Assembly (NCBI RefSeq): GCF_003544835.1
Contig: NZ_CP032099.1
Location: 682,001 to 746,000 of the forward strand
Direction of reading: 5' to 3'
From: Aliarcobacter skirrowii CCUG 10374
GTDB taxonomy: Bacteria; Campylobacterota; Campylobacteria; Campylobacterales; Arcobacteraceae
Length of the DNA: 64,000 nt
In this document: one piece after another, positions 53,762 through 62,406 of the stretch
Position numbering within the stretch: position 1 is the first letter of the stretch
Layout: each line of letters begins with the position of its first letter
Translations under genes and position numbers: made by a program
Notes under the pieces: model-generated
The model's database searches: none
The model's input: only the letters and a program-made list of their open reading frames with translations
Told to the model about the DNA's origin: nothing

Positions 53762-56116
53762 ATGATTTATAAAATGCCAAAGCTAAAAGATCCTTTTAAA
53801 GAACAAATTGAAAAAGTAAAAAAAGAAATTAAGAAACAAAATTTACCAACAGAAAATATTGAAGAACAACAAGAAAGATTTAAAAAACTTGAACAAGAAC
53901 ATTTACCAAAATTAGAAAGTGATATTGTAAAACTAATAGAGAATATTAAACAAGACCTTTTAAGTTGTAATCCACAACAAACATTAGATTATTTTTCTCT
54001 TATTTATAGTATCACTACTTCTGATAAAGTGATTGAAAATGCTGGTAAATTAAATAATAGTTATCTAGACTATTTATTAAGTATTATGACATCAGTAGAT
54101 ATACAAAACTACAATTTAGGTAATGTATCAACTGAAGAGGTTTTATCAAAAATACAATCTAATATAGAGGAACTTCATCAGCAGTTAATTTACTATTTTA
54201 TGATTACTTCTATGGATAGAGACAAAACACCTGATGATATGAAATTTTTACAAGCTTTAGGTTATTTAACTATCAAAGGTGACTCATACCCAAAACATAA
54301 AATTCAATTGTGCAGAGAACTTTTTTCAAAATATGATGAATTATTAATGAATAATTATAAGATTAATTCAAAACAGCTGATTGATGAACTAGTACAAATT
54401 GCTAATACTCCATTATCAAATATGGAGATTCAAAAAAAATATATGTTAGAAATGAAAAGAGCACATGAAGAGTTTGTTAAAAAAAGTGAACTAGCTAAAA
54501 AAGAAGGGAAATTAAAGGAATTTTTTGATGATTATAAAAAATCAGCAGAACTCAAACAAATTCATGAAAATCTAAAGCAAATTGAAGAAGATACAAAAAT
54601 CTCTATACATGATTCTATTTTCAAAATACATGAAACACTACTTTCAAATGAAATATTAGAACAATTAAGTCTTACTCTTGGAAGTAATGATATCTTTCAA
54701 AATGGGAAAATTGAATATTTCCCAATGAATGAATCATTAATTTATAAAAAGCCTTTAGTGAAAATTGATGAAGATTTTTTTTGTTTTAATTCTCCTACAA
54801 TGAATTATAATCTTGACTTGATAATTGAGAATCTTATTTTAGATTTGATACCTCAAAATAAACAAAGTAAACAATATTATAGTAAAAAAGGAGACTATTT
54901 AGAAGATATATCTTTAGAACTATTTCAATCTATTTTACCAAATGCTCAAGCATACAAAGGTTTAAAATATAATATTGATGATGAAGTTGATGGAATAATT
55001 ACTTACGATAATAATATATTTATTATAGAAGCAAAAAGTAATAACCTTACTATTGGGGCTAAAAAAGGGAATACTGATAAAATAAAAAGAAATACAAAAG
55101 ATATTGTTGAAAAGGCATATCAACAAGCTATAAGAGCAAAAAGTTATATTGAATCAAATGATTTTTCTAATTTTAGAGATAAAAATAAAAAAGTAATACT
55201 TACAATAGATAAATCAAAAATAAATAATATTTATATGATTAATACAACATTAGAACCATTAATGCATATTACAGCAAATTTAAACTCATTAAAAAGATTT
55301 GGTTTTGTGCAAGGAAAAGATTGGATTTGGTCTGTATATATTAATGATTTGCGAATCATATCTGAAATAATAGATTCTCCAGCAGAGTTTTTGTTATATT
55401 TAGAAAGAAGAATTAAGTTTAATGATTATCCACAAATTAGAACACTGGAAGAAATCGATATTTTTGGACATTTTTTACATAATGGTATGTATTATGATGA
55501 TATTGATTTTCCAGAGCAACACTATATGATGGTTACTGATGGTTTTAGTCAACCTATTGATGAGTATTATTTATCAATGGATGGAAGATTATATAAAGAG
55601 ATACAAAAGCCAAGCTTTTTGAATAAATGTAAAACAAAAAAGATAATAGAAAAAATTGAAACTACTAATAAAGAAAACTCTTCTATTTTGGCAAAACTTT
55701 TAATGAGCTACGATGAACAACATCAATTAGAAATTGAAAAACAGATTACTAATATTTTAAATAAAAAAAGAAAAAACTTTTCAATGTCTTTAAATAGTGA
55801 GAATAAGGGTTTTACTTTTATACATGATAGTTATGAAAACAAAAAAGATATGGAATTTTATTGTAAAGTAATGTCATATGAGCATAAAATTAATAATTGG
55901 TTTTTAATTTTTGTTGATAGGCTTACACTTGATAATTTAAAATTAGATTTTAAATATTTTTATTTTGATAATGAATATGATGAGCTTTTAGAAAAAGAAG
56001 TTTGTGAATTAAGAGAAAGACGCTTACTACAGACTGCAACAATTGTTAAAAAAGTAGGTAGAAATGATTCTTGTCCTTGTGGAAGTGGTAAGAAGTATAA
56101 GAAATGTTGTATGTAA
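53762..56116 (+). CDS. nuclease-like protein with C-terminal SEC-C motif
   Basis: A 784-residue soluble protein. The N-terminal 250 residues are helical; around residues 405-430 EVDGIITYDNNIFIIEAKSN has the D...E-x-K of a PD-(D/E)XK nuclease. The last 15 residues, DSCPCGSGKKYKKCC, are a SEC-C zinc motif, found on SecA and on many nuclease-like proteins. AGGAAG precedes ATG. Role in defence is inference from domain type and IS-bounded context. Confidence 0.75.
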   Translation: MIYKMPKLKDPFKEQIEKVKKEIKKQNLPTENIEEQQERFKKLEQEHLPKLESDIVKLIENIKQDLLSCNPQQTLDYFSLIYSITTSDKVIENAGKLNNSYLDYLLSIMTSVDIQNYNLGNVSTEEVLSKIQSNIEELHQQLIYYFMITSMDRDKTPDDMKFLQALGYLTIKGDSYPKHKIQLCRELFSKYDELLMNNYKINSKQLIDELVQIANTPLSNMEIQKKYMLEMKRAHEEFVKKSELAKKEGKLKEFFDDYKKSAELKQIHENLKQIEEDTKISIHDSIFKIHETLLSNEILEQLSLTLGSNDIFQNGKIEYFPMNESLIYKKPLVKIDEDFFCFNSPTMNYNLDLIIENLILDLIPQNKQSKQYYSKKGDYLEDISLELFQSILPNAQAYKGLKYNIDDEVDGIITYDNNIFIIEAKSNNLTIGAKKGNTDKIKRNTKDIVEKAYQQAIRAKSYIESNDFSNFRDKNKKVILTIDKSKINNIYMINTTLEPLMHITANLNSLKRFGFVQGKDWIWSVYINDLRIISEIIDSPAEFLLYLERRIKFNDYPQIRTLEEIDIFGHFLHNGMYYDDIDFPEQHYMMVTDGFSQPIDEYYLSMDGRLYKEIQKPSFLNKCKTKKIIEKIETTNKENSSILAKLLMSYDEQHQLEIEKQITNILNKKRKNFSMSLNSENKGFTFIHDSYENKKDMEFYCKVMSYEHKINNWFLIFVDRLTLDNLKLDFKYFYFDNEYDELLEKEVCELRERRLLQTATIVKKVGRNDSCPCGSGKKYKKCCM

Positions 56117-56188
56117 TTAAGTATTTATTATGTTATATTTTGAATAACTTTTGTAAAATAATAGATTATATCAAAGAGGAGAAAATAA

Positions 56189-56428
56189 GTGAAAAATAGT
56201 AAAATAGCAGAATTAATACAAAAAAAATATGAATTCTTGAATAAACCAACAGAAAGTGAAGTTAAAAAAATACTTTCTAAAATAAATAACTCAACTAGTG
56301 AAGAAGAGTTTGATCAAATTGTTTCTGATATTATCTCTGATACTACATGTTATTGTAATGAATCAGCAGATATGAGCGATACAATAAATATTTTAGACCA
56401 AATAAAAAAAGTATTAGATGGTAAATAA
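56189..56428 (+). CDS. small acidic hypothetical protein
   Basis: A 79-residue protein starting at GTG, with GAGGAG ahead. Acidic, helical, no membrane segment. Its stop overlaps the next ATG by one base, so it is coupled to the 403-residue gene. Confidence 0.6.
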   Translation: MKNSKIAELIQKKYEFLNKPTESEVKKILSKINNSTSEEEFDQIVSDIISDTTCYCNESADMSDTINILDQIKKVLDGK

Positions 56429-57639
56429 TGAATAATGAAAGATTTGATTCAATTCAAGATGATTATTTAAATGCGAAAAAAGTTTTTGATGATAATTTAG
56501 AAAAACTTTTATCTGAACAACCAACTTTTTTATCAACTACTATTAATGAAGTAGTTTCTAGTGCTTCAAGTTTTTATACAAAATTTGAAGCATTTTTAAC
56601 CAATATTTCATCTGAACATCAAGATTTATCTAAAACTCAAATTAATGATGTTTTAACAAGTATAGAAAATATATTAGAAGCTTCAATAAAATATTGGGAT
56701 ACAATAGGAAGGCTTTCTGAAAAAGTATTGGGAAATAAAATTAAACCTCAAAAAAACTTTTTAAAAACTGCTCAATCTATCCTAAGAACATATAATAAAA
56801 ATAAAGCACTAAGTATTAAAAATGAATTTGTAAAAAATAATATACCAATTGAAGGTTTTGAATCAAAGGAGAAATATAAATTGAATAGTACAAAAATTGA
56901 GTGGACTTCATTAATAATTGGCATTATATTTTTAATTATATCAGCTATTATAATTTTTTTAGATTCTATAAATACTGGTATGCAGTATTGGTTAATTAGG
57001 ATTTTTACAAGTTTAGGAGTTGCATTGTTAATTACGGGGATTTTTAAAAAATCTATACAAGCAAAAATCAATATTCCAGGAGTTGTGATTACTGCAACTG
57101 GTGGTTTTGCAGTATTCTTTATACTATATTTTTTTAATCCTGCAAAAGAACCTGAGTATAAAAAATCAGAAACCCCAAATAATACAATACAAAATTCTAA
57201 TAATAGTATATTACAAACAGGAAATAATAATACAATTATTGTTAATACAAATCAAAAATCTGAATTTATAAAACCTTTTTTAATTGAAAAAGAATTAAAT
57301 TTACCATTATTGATTTTTTTTGCTGAAATGAATACTGGTTCTGGTAATGATTTACAAAAACTTAGTTACAATCCTAAATATTTAAGTCTTGATTTTATTA
57401 ACTCAATTAATTTTTATCAAGAAATTCCAAATAAAGATACTATAAAACAATTAATAGAGTTGAAAAATATTTTAAAAAATATAAATACAAAAATAGAAAA
57501 TTTAAATAATGCACAAAAAGCAATGTTAACTGGAGACTTAACAAGTTTACAATCAGCAATTATTGATTTTCTTTTGGTTGTTACAGATAGTTCACAAAGA
57601 GCTATATATTTATATAATGAGATTAGTAAGTCTTTTTAG
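56428..57639 (+). CDS. membrane protein with helical cytoplasmic domain
   Basis: A 403-residue protein: a helical N-terminal 150 residues, three membrane segments (about 155-177, 187-206 and 214-233), an Asn/Gln/Thr-rich linker and a helical C-terminus. No family recognised. The stop is one base from the left end of IS256, so the C-terminus could have been altered by the insertion. Confidence 0.6.
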   Translation: MNNERFDSIQDDYLNAKKVFDDNLEKLLSEQPTFLSTTINEVVSSASSFYTKFEAFLTNISSEHQDLSKTQINDVLTSIENILEASIKYWDTIGRLSEKVLGNKIKPQKNFLKTAQSILRTYNKNKALSIKNEFVKNNIPIEGFESKEKYKLNSTKIEWTSLIIGIIFLIISAIIIFLDSINTGMQYWLIRIFTSLGVALLITGIFKKSIQAKINIPGVVITATGGFAVFFILYFFNPAKEPEYKKSETPNNTIQNSNNSILQTGNNNTIIVNTNQKSEFIKPFLIEKELNLPLLIFFAEMNTGSGNDLQKLSYNPKYLSLDFINSINFYQEIPNKDTIKQLIELKNILKNINTKIENLNNAQKAMLTGDLTSLQSAIIDFLLVVTDSSQRAIYLYNEISKSF

Positions 57640-57640
57640 T

Positions 57641-58972
57641 GACTGTTAGAAATTCCGTGTCAATCTGATAAAATATGAATATCAAGGATTGACAATGGAA
57701 GAACAATTTGAGTTTGACTTTAATGAAGTCTTAAATGAATTTAAAAATGGAAAAAGATTAACAGGTAAAGATGGACTTTTAGCTCCACTTATAAAACAGC
57801 TTACTCAAGCAGCACTTGAAGCAGAAGTAGAATCACATATTGCTCAAGATGTTTTAAATGGTACTCGTAATAGAAGAAATGGTGTCAATAGAAAAACCAT
57901 CAAAGGAACTTCAGATGGAAGTTTTGAACTTGAAACTCCAAGAGATAGAAATGGAACCTTTGAACCTCAAATAGTAAAGAAACATCAAACCACCTTATCG
58001 GATGAAATAGAAGAGAAGATACTTTCAATGTATGGTTTGGGTATGAGTTATACGGATATATCCAAACATATTGAAGAGATATATCAAGTATCCATTTCAA
58101 CAGCAACCATCAGTGCAATAACAGATAAAATCATTGACAAAGTAAAACAGTGGCAAAGTAGACCACTTGATAGTATGTATCCCTTTGTATGGCTGGATGC
58201 CATACATTATAAAATCAAAGATGGTGGGAAATATGTGAGTAAAGCAGTTTATACTGTTTTAGGTGTCAATATGGAAGGTAAAAAAGATATACTTGGACTT
58301 TACCTTTCAGAATCAGAAGGTGCAAATTTTTGGTTGAGTGTTTTAACTGATTTAAATAATAGAGGTGTAAAAGATATACTTATTGCTTGCGTTGATGGTT
58401 TAAAAGGATTTCCAGAAGCTATAAAAGCAATATTTCCTAAAAGTGAAGTACAACTTTGTATTATTCACCAAATTAGAAACTCTTTAAGATATGTAGCTTC
58501 TAAAGACCAAAAAGAGTTTATGAAAGATCTAAGATTAGTTTATGAAGCAAGTACAAAAGAATTAGCTGAAGATGAACTGTTAAAGCTTGAAGATAAATGG
58601 GGGAAACTTTATCCTATAGTTTTACAATCTTGGCAAAATAAATGGGAAAACCTATCGGTGTATTTTAAATATCCTCCAGAGATAAGAAAAGTGATTTATA
58701 CTACAAATATTATTGAATCAGTTCATAGACAATTTAGGAAACTTACTAAAACCAAAGGAGCTTTCTCTAATGAAAATTCACTTTTAAAATTGCTTTATAT
58801 GGGTATTCAAAATGCTACTAAAAAATGGAATATGCCAATGTGGAATTGGAATTTAACCCTTTCACAATTGGCAATATTTTTCGAGGGCAGATTGGACACG
58901 GAGCTTAAAATCTAAGTTTGGGTGGATTTCTCCTATCAGAATTTTACTAGACACGGAATTTTAAATGGTCTC
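57641..58972 (+). mobile_element. intact IS256-family insertion sequence
   Basis: Inverted ends share AATTCCGTGTC (GACTGTTAGAAATTCCGTGT left, and the complement of ACACGGAATTTTAAATGGTC right). One complete transposase gene inside. No 8-9 bp target duplication is visible, so its surroundings have been rearranged. Confidence 0.9.
57689..58915 (+). CDS. IS256-family transposase
   Basis: A 408-residue Mutator-type DDE transposase. N-terminus LLAPLIKQLTQAALEAEVES and NRRNGVNRKTIKG; catalytic D in PFVWLDAIHYKIKDGG, D in ILIACVDGLKGFPEAI with the CIIHQIRNSLRYV box, and E in TTNIIESVHRQFRKLTK. Complete. Confidence 0.95.
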   Translation: MTMEEQFEFDFNEVLNEFKNGKRLTGKDGLLAPLIKQLTQAALEAEVESHIAQDVLNGTRNRRNGVNRKTIKGTSDGSFELETPRDRNGTFEPQIVKKHQTTLSDEIEEKILSMYGLGMSYTDISKHIEEIYQVSISTATISAITDKIIDKVKQWQSRPLDSMYPFVWLDAIHYKIKDGGKYVSKAVYTVLGVNMEGKKDILGLYLSESEGANFWLSVLTDLNNRGVKDILIACVDGLKGFPEAIKAIFPKSEVQLCIIHQIRNSLRYVASKDQKEFMKDLRLVYEASTKELAEDELLKLEDKWGKLYPIVLQSWQNKWENLSVYFKYPPEIRKVIYTTNIIESVHRQFRKLTKTKGAFSNENSLLKLLYMGIQNATKKWNMPMWNWNLTLSQLAIFFEGRLDTELKI

Positions 58973-58975
58973 AAA

Positions 58976-59036
58976 GAATATGAAATAAAACTATTTATGA
59001 ATAGTAATAATAGTGTAAAAATGTAAATATTTTCAA
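58976..59036 (-). pseudogene. fragment of duplicated 85-residue gene
   Basis: Matches the first 20 codons of the gene at 60963-61220 except for one T lost from a T-run, and is cut by the IS256 right end. It shows that the effector unit was duplicated before the IS arrived. Confidence 0.75.
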
Positions 59037-59395
59037 TTGTTTTTCTTATATTTATCTTTATACTCTTTATATTTTTTCCAAAATGATTTGTTTTGTTTTT
59101 CTTCTATAGTTTCTACTTTAACTAAAGGAGAAAAATATACAATTAAATAGTTTAAAAGTATTGGAATAAGTATTGTTAAAAAAATAATTGCACTAAAAGA
59201 TAGTTTAATATTAAAAATTTCAAATAATTCTCCAATTAATGCAGCTAAAATTATAAATCCTCCAAATAAATATATAAAGTTCAAAATAGTTTTAGGAATA
59301 TATATATAATAAGGTAATCTATACTCTTTATTATCAATAATAGTATAATTTTGAAAAATTAAATCAAAGTGATTTTTAAATGTTTTTTTTATCAT
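59033..59395 (-). CDS. candidate T6SS immunity protein, copy 2
   Basis: A 120-residue membrane protein with two hydrophobic segments (about 36-62 and 67-90) and a lysine-rich tail. It resembles the 106-residue protein at 61230 in layout (YR[L/V] before the first helix, then a [Y/F]S-[Y]F[A/S]PL near the end of the last). It starts one base after the effector gene. Immunity role is inference from position and topology. Confidence 0.6.
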   Translation of the reverse strand: MIKKTFKNHFDLIFQNYTIIDNKEYRLPYYIYIPKTILNFIYLFGGFIILAALIGELFEIFNIKLSFSAIIFLTILIPILLNYLIVYFSPLVKVETIEEKQNKSFWKKYKEYKDKYKKNN

Positions 59396-59396
59396 T

Positions 59397-60260
59397 TTAT
59401 TGTCCTATTATAATAGCTCTTGCGAAATCATCTATTTCTTTGGTTGAAAAGGTAAGGTCTCCCCATAATGCAGGAAATGTTATACCTGCAAAACCAACTG
59501 GAACCTTGATTTTTGGTTGAACAAAAGCACTTAATCCTATTCCTGTTAGAAATCTACTAATTACATATGTTGGATTTTCTTTTATATACTTTTCTACAGA
59601 ATTAAAAAAAATCTTTCTTGACCCATTTTCATCTGAAATAATATACTTTATAAGTTTTAATATATATTTTGTTTCTAATGAAGCTTTGTTTTTTTCTTCA
59701 TTGTTTTCATTGTCTAATTGCCAATCTCTAAAACCTGAAAGTCTACTTGCCCAATCTCCAAAGCCATATAATCCTGCATATATAGAGCCTGAACCTGCTA
59801 AAATTGGATGTTTTCCTTCCAATGCTTGTGTTACTGGATTTATATTATTAAGTTTATATTTTTCAATATCTTTTTTTGTTAATAGATGAACTTTATTATT
59901 ACTTGGATTATGCATAAGTCCTATGAAAACATCTTTTACAATTTCAAGTATAACTTCTTCTTTATCTATACATATTTTTTTATCATTATTTGCATCTATC
60001 CAACCTTTTATATAAAAAACATTTTTTTCATTAATCTTTAGTTCTTTTATTATATCTCTTGGAATAAATGGATATTTAGCAAAGTTTTCATTTTTATATT
60101 TTTTAACTGTTGTTGTATCATTTACCATTTTATTATCAAAACTATTTTTATTTATATCTAAAGGAGTTAGTCCAATATTTACCGTTGTATTTTCTGGAAC
60201 ATTTATTGTTTTTATATAAAAATCAACAATATCATCCAGATTAAACTTTTGCATTTTCAA
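59397..60260 (-). CDS. candidate T6SS effector, copy 2
   Basis: A 287-residue protein whose first about 240 residues equal those of the protein at 61540 (including NPVTQALEGKHPILAGSGSI and YAGLYGFGDWASRLSGFRDW), while the last 45 differ (GLSAFVQPKIKVPVGFAGIT...). No enzymatic motif is seen. The Gly/Ala-rich hydrophobic C-terminus with a membrane partner gene suggests a membrane-acting toxin, by inference. Overlaps the VgrG-like C-terminal gene by 20 bases. Confidence 0.6.
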   Translation of the reverse strand: MKMQKFNLDDIVDFYIKTINVPENTTVNIGLTPLDINKNSFDNKMVNDTTTVKKYKNENFAKYPFIPRDIIKELKINEKNVFYIKGWIDANNDKKICIDKEEVILEIVKDVFIGLMHNPSNNKVHLLTKKDIEKYKLNNINPVTQALEGKHPILAGSGSIYAGLYGFGDWASRLSGFRDWQLDNENNEEKNKASLETKYILKLIKYIISDENGSRKIFFNSVEKYIKENPTYVISRFLTGIGLSAFVQPKIKVPVGFAGITFPALWGDLTFSTKEIDDFARAIIIGQ

Positions 60261-60933
60261 ATCCTATTTCACTAATTCTCATCTTCTCTTCATCAAACAC
60301 AGCAGAAGTATTAGCACTAGATTCAATAGATTGATTATCTTTTATATATGCATTAAACATTGTTTTATATACTTTCTCATCTTTTATATTATGTTGTATT
60401 TTAGTTTTTCCATTATAAGCTAATATATCTTTAGAGTTTATATTCCATACAATTTGTTCTAACTCTTCTTGTGTAGCTTCATCTACATTTAAAATAGCTT
60501 CAAGTTCTACTTCTTCATTTGAAATATAGTTTAGTTTTATATCATCTACTTTTATATCTCTTTTTAATTCTACTAAACTATATCCTTCTAATAAATAATC
60601 ATCTACATAACAAAATATATGAGCATATTTACATCTATTTGATTTTGAGATATCAAGTTTTAGTTCAAATTCATTTATAGCTATAACATTGTCACTTATC
60701 TCATCTTGTACAATATCTTTATCTTCTTTATCATTGTTTGTTACAACTACCCATCTTATTTGATTTAATTCAAACTCAGATAAACTATTTGTTGCTTCCC
60801 AGTTTTCATCTTTATATTTCTCTACACTTGCTTTAAAAATTAATTGCTCTTCTATACTGTTTTGTTTTAATATATTTGATTCTAATTCTTTTACTCTTAG
60901 CTTCTCATATTTTGGTTTATCAATAATAGGCAT
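60241..60933 (-). CDS. orphan copy of VgrG C-terminal domain
   Basis: A 230-residue protein identical to the last 230 residues of the VgrG at 62387 (from MPIIDKPKYEKLRVKELESN on). Beta-rich, Ig-like repeats (LNQIRWVVV..., LEQIVWNINSKDILAYNGKT). It has an ATG and a weak TAGAG ahead, so it may be translated as a free adaptor for effector copy 2. Confidence 0.65.
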   Translation of the reverse strand: MPIIDKPKYEKLRVKELESNILKQNSIEEQLIFKASVEKYKDENWEATNSLSEFELNQIRWVVVTNNDKEDKDIVQDEISDNVIAINEFELKLDISKSNRCKYAHIFCYVDDYLLEGYSLVELKRDIKVDDIKLNYISNEEVELEAILNVDEATQEELEQIVWNINSKDILAYNGKTKIQHNIKDEKVYKTMFNAYIKDNQSIESSANTSAVFDEEKMRISEIGFENAKV

Positions 60934-60962
60934 CTCTATATAAATTTTATTATTTACAATAA

Positions 60963-61220
60963 TTATTTAATTTGAATATTCTGAATAATAGTAAGAATAT
61001 TACCAATTAGGCTTATGAAAATTATAATAGATGAGAAGAAAAGAACTTTTAGCATACTTTTTTTATTTCTAGAGTCTTTAAAAATATAAAAAAGTCCCAT
61101 AAGTAATAAAGGTATAGCATAAACATTTCCTAACATATACATAAAAGAACCTGATAAAGAATATGAAATAAAACTATTTATGAATAGTAATAATAGTGTA
61201 AAAAATGTAAATATTTTCAA
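60963..61220 (-). CDS. small three-TM membrane protein
   Basis: An 85-residue protein starting at TTG, with three hydrophobic segments (3-22, 26-46, 57-80). Follows the candidate immunity gene by nine bases. Its truncated twin lies at 58976. Function unknown; may be a second immunity factor. Confidence 0.5.
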   Translation of the reverse strand: MKIFTFFTLLLLFINSFISYSLSGSFMYMLGNVYAIPLLLMGLFYIFKDSRNKKSMLKVLFFSSIIIFISLIGNILTIIQNIQIK

Positions 61221-61229
61221 TTGTTTTCC

Positions 61230-61550
61230 TTATATCTCTTTTTTTAATGGTGCAAAATATGAAAAAATAAAAAGTATCACATATACTAAAATATATAAAG
61301 ACACAAGAGTTATAGTAGTTGATAATAAAATTGAATTATTTGAATTTTCTAAAATAATACCAAACATAAATAACCCAAAAATAGGATAAAGTGTAAATCC
61401 AAACAATCCTTGAATAGTCCAAAATAAGATTACATAAAAGAGTTTAACTCTATATGAAATACCATTTAGAATTAATACTTTATTACTTGAATATAAGCAA
61501 GGCATTATTTTAAGTAAATTTTTAATTGAGTTTTTAATATTAGTTCCCAA
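61230..61550 (-). CDS. candidate T6SS immunity protein, copy 1
   Basis: A 106-residue membrane protein with two long hydrophobic segments (about 34-67 and 76-98). Overlaps the effector gene by 11 bases. Distant resemblance to the 120-residue protein at 59033 fits an immunity protein diverging together with its effector. Confidence 0.6.
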   Translation of the reverse strand: MGTNIKNSIKNLLKIMPCLYSSNKVLILNGISYRVKLFYVILFWTIQGLFGFTLYPIFGLFMFGIILENSNNSILLSTTITLVSLYILVYVILFIFSYFAPLKKEI

Positions 61551-62406
61551 GAACTATACCTTTTGCAAAATCATCTATTTCTTTTGCAGTAAAAGTTATA
61601 TCTCCTAAGATTGCAGGAGATGAAATACTTATGAGCCCAACTGGAACTTTATTATTTTTAGGTTGTACTATAATACCCATTCCAATACCAGTCAATAATC
61701 TACTAGTTACATATGTTGGATTTTCTTTTATATACTTTTCTACAGAATTAAAAAAAATCTTTCTTGACCCATTTTCATCTGAAATAATATACTTTATAAG
61801 TTTTAATATATATTTTGTTTCTAATGAAGCTTTGTTTTTTTCTTCATTGTTTTCATTGTCTAATTGCCAATCTCTAAAACCTGAAAGTCTACTTGCCCAA
61901 TCTCCAAAGCCATATAATCCTGCATATATAGAGCCTGAACCTGCTAAAATTGGATGTTTTCCTTCCAATGCTTGTGTTACTGGATTTATATTATTAAGTT
62001 TATATTTTTCAATATCTTTTTTTGTTAATAGATGAACTTTATTATTACTTGGATTATGCATAAGTCCTATGAAAACATCTTTTACAATTTCAAGTATAAC
62101 TTCTTCTTTATCTATACATATTTTTTTATCATTATTTGCATCTATCCAACCTTTTATATAAAAAACATTTTTTTCATTAATCTTTAGTTCTTTTATTATA
62201 TCTCTTGGAATAAATGGATATTTAGCAAAGTTTTCATTTTTATATTTTTTAACTGTTGTTGTATCATTTACCATTTTATTATCAAAACTATTTTTATTTA
62301 TATCTAAAGGAGTTAGTCCAATATTTACCGTTGTATTTTCTGGAACATTTATTGTTTTTATATAAAAATCAACAATATCATCCAGATTAAACTTTTGCAT
62401 TTTCAA
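61540..62406 (-). CDS. candidate T6SS effector, copy 1
   Basis: A 288-residue protein with no recognised domain, same N-terminal 240 residues as copy 2 and a divergent end (GMGIIVQPKNNKVPVGLISI...). Starts inside the last 20 bases of the VgrG gene, which is common for VgrG cargo. No catalytic motif is visible. Confidence 0.6.
   Translation of the reverse strand: MKMQKFNLDDIVDFYIKTINVPENTTVNIGLTPLDINKNSFDNKMVNDTTTVKKYKNENFAKYPFIPRDIIKELKINEKNVFYIKGWIDANNDKKICIDKEEVILEIVKDVFIGLMHNPSNNKVHLLTKKDIEKYKLNNINPVTQALEGKHPILAGSGSIYAGLYGFGDWASRLSGFRDWQLDNENNEEKNKASLETKYILKLIKYIISDENGSRKIFFNSVEKYIKENPTYVTSRLLTGIGMGIIVQPKNNKVPVGLISISSPAILGDITFTAKEIDDFAKGIVLGN

Noticed and set aside
61631-62035. Plus-strand ORF opposite effector copy 1, repeated opposite copy 2
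   Set aside because: Its repetition only reflects the duplicated effector DNA.
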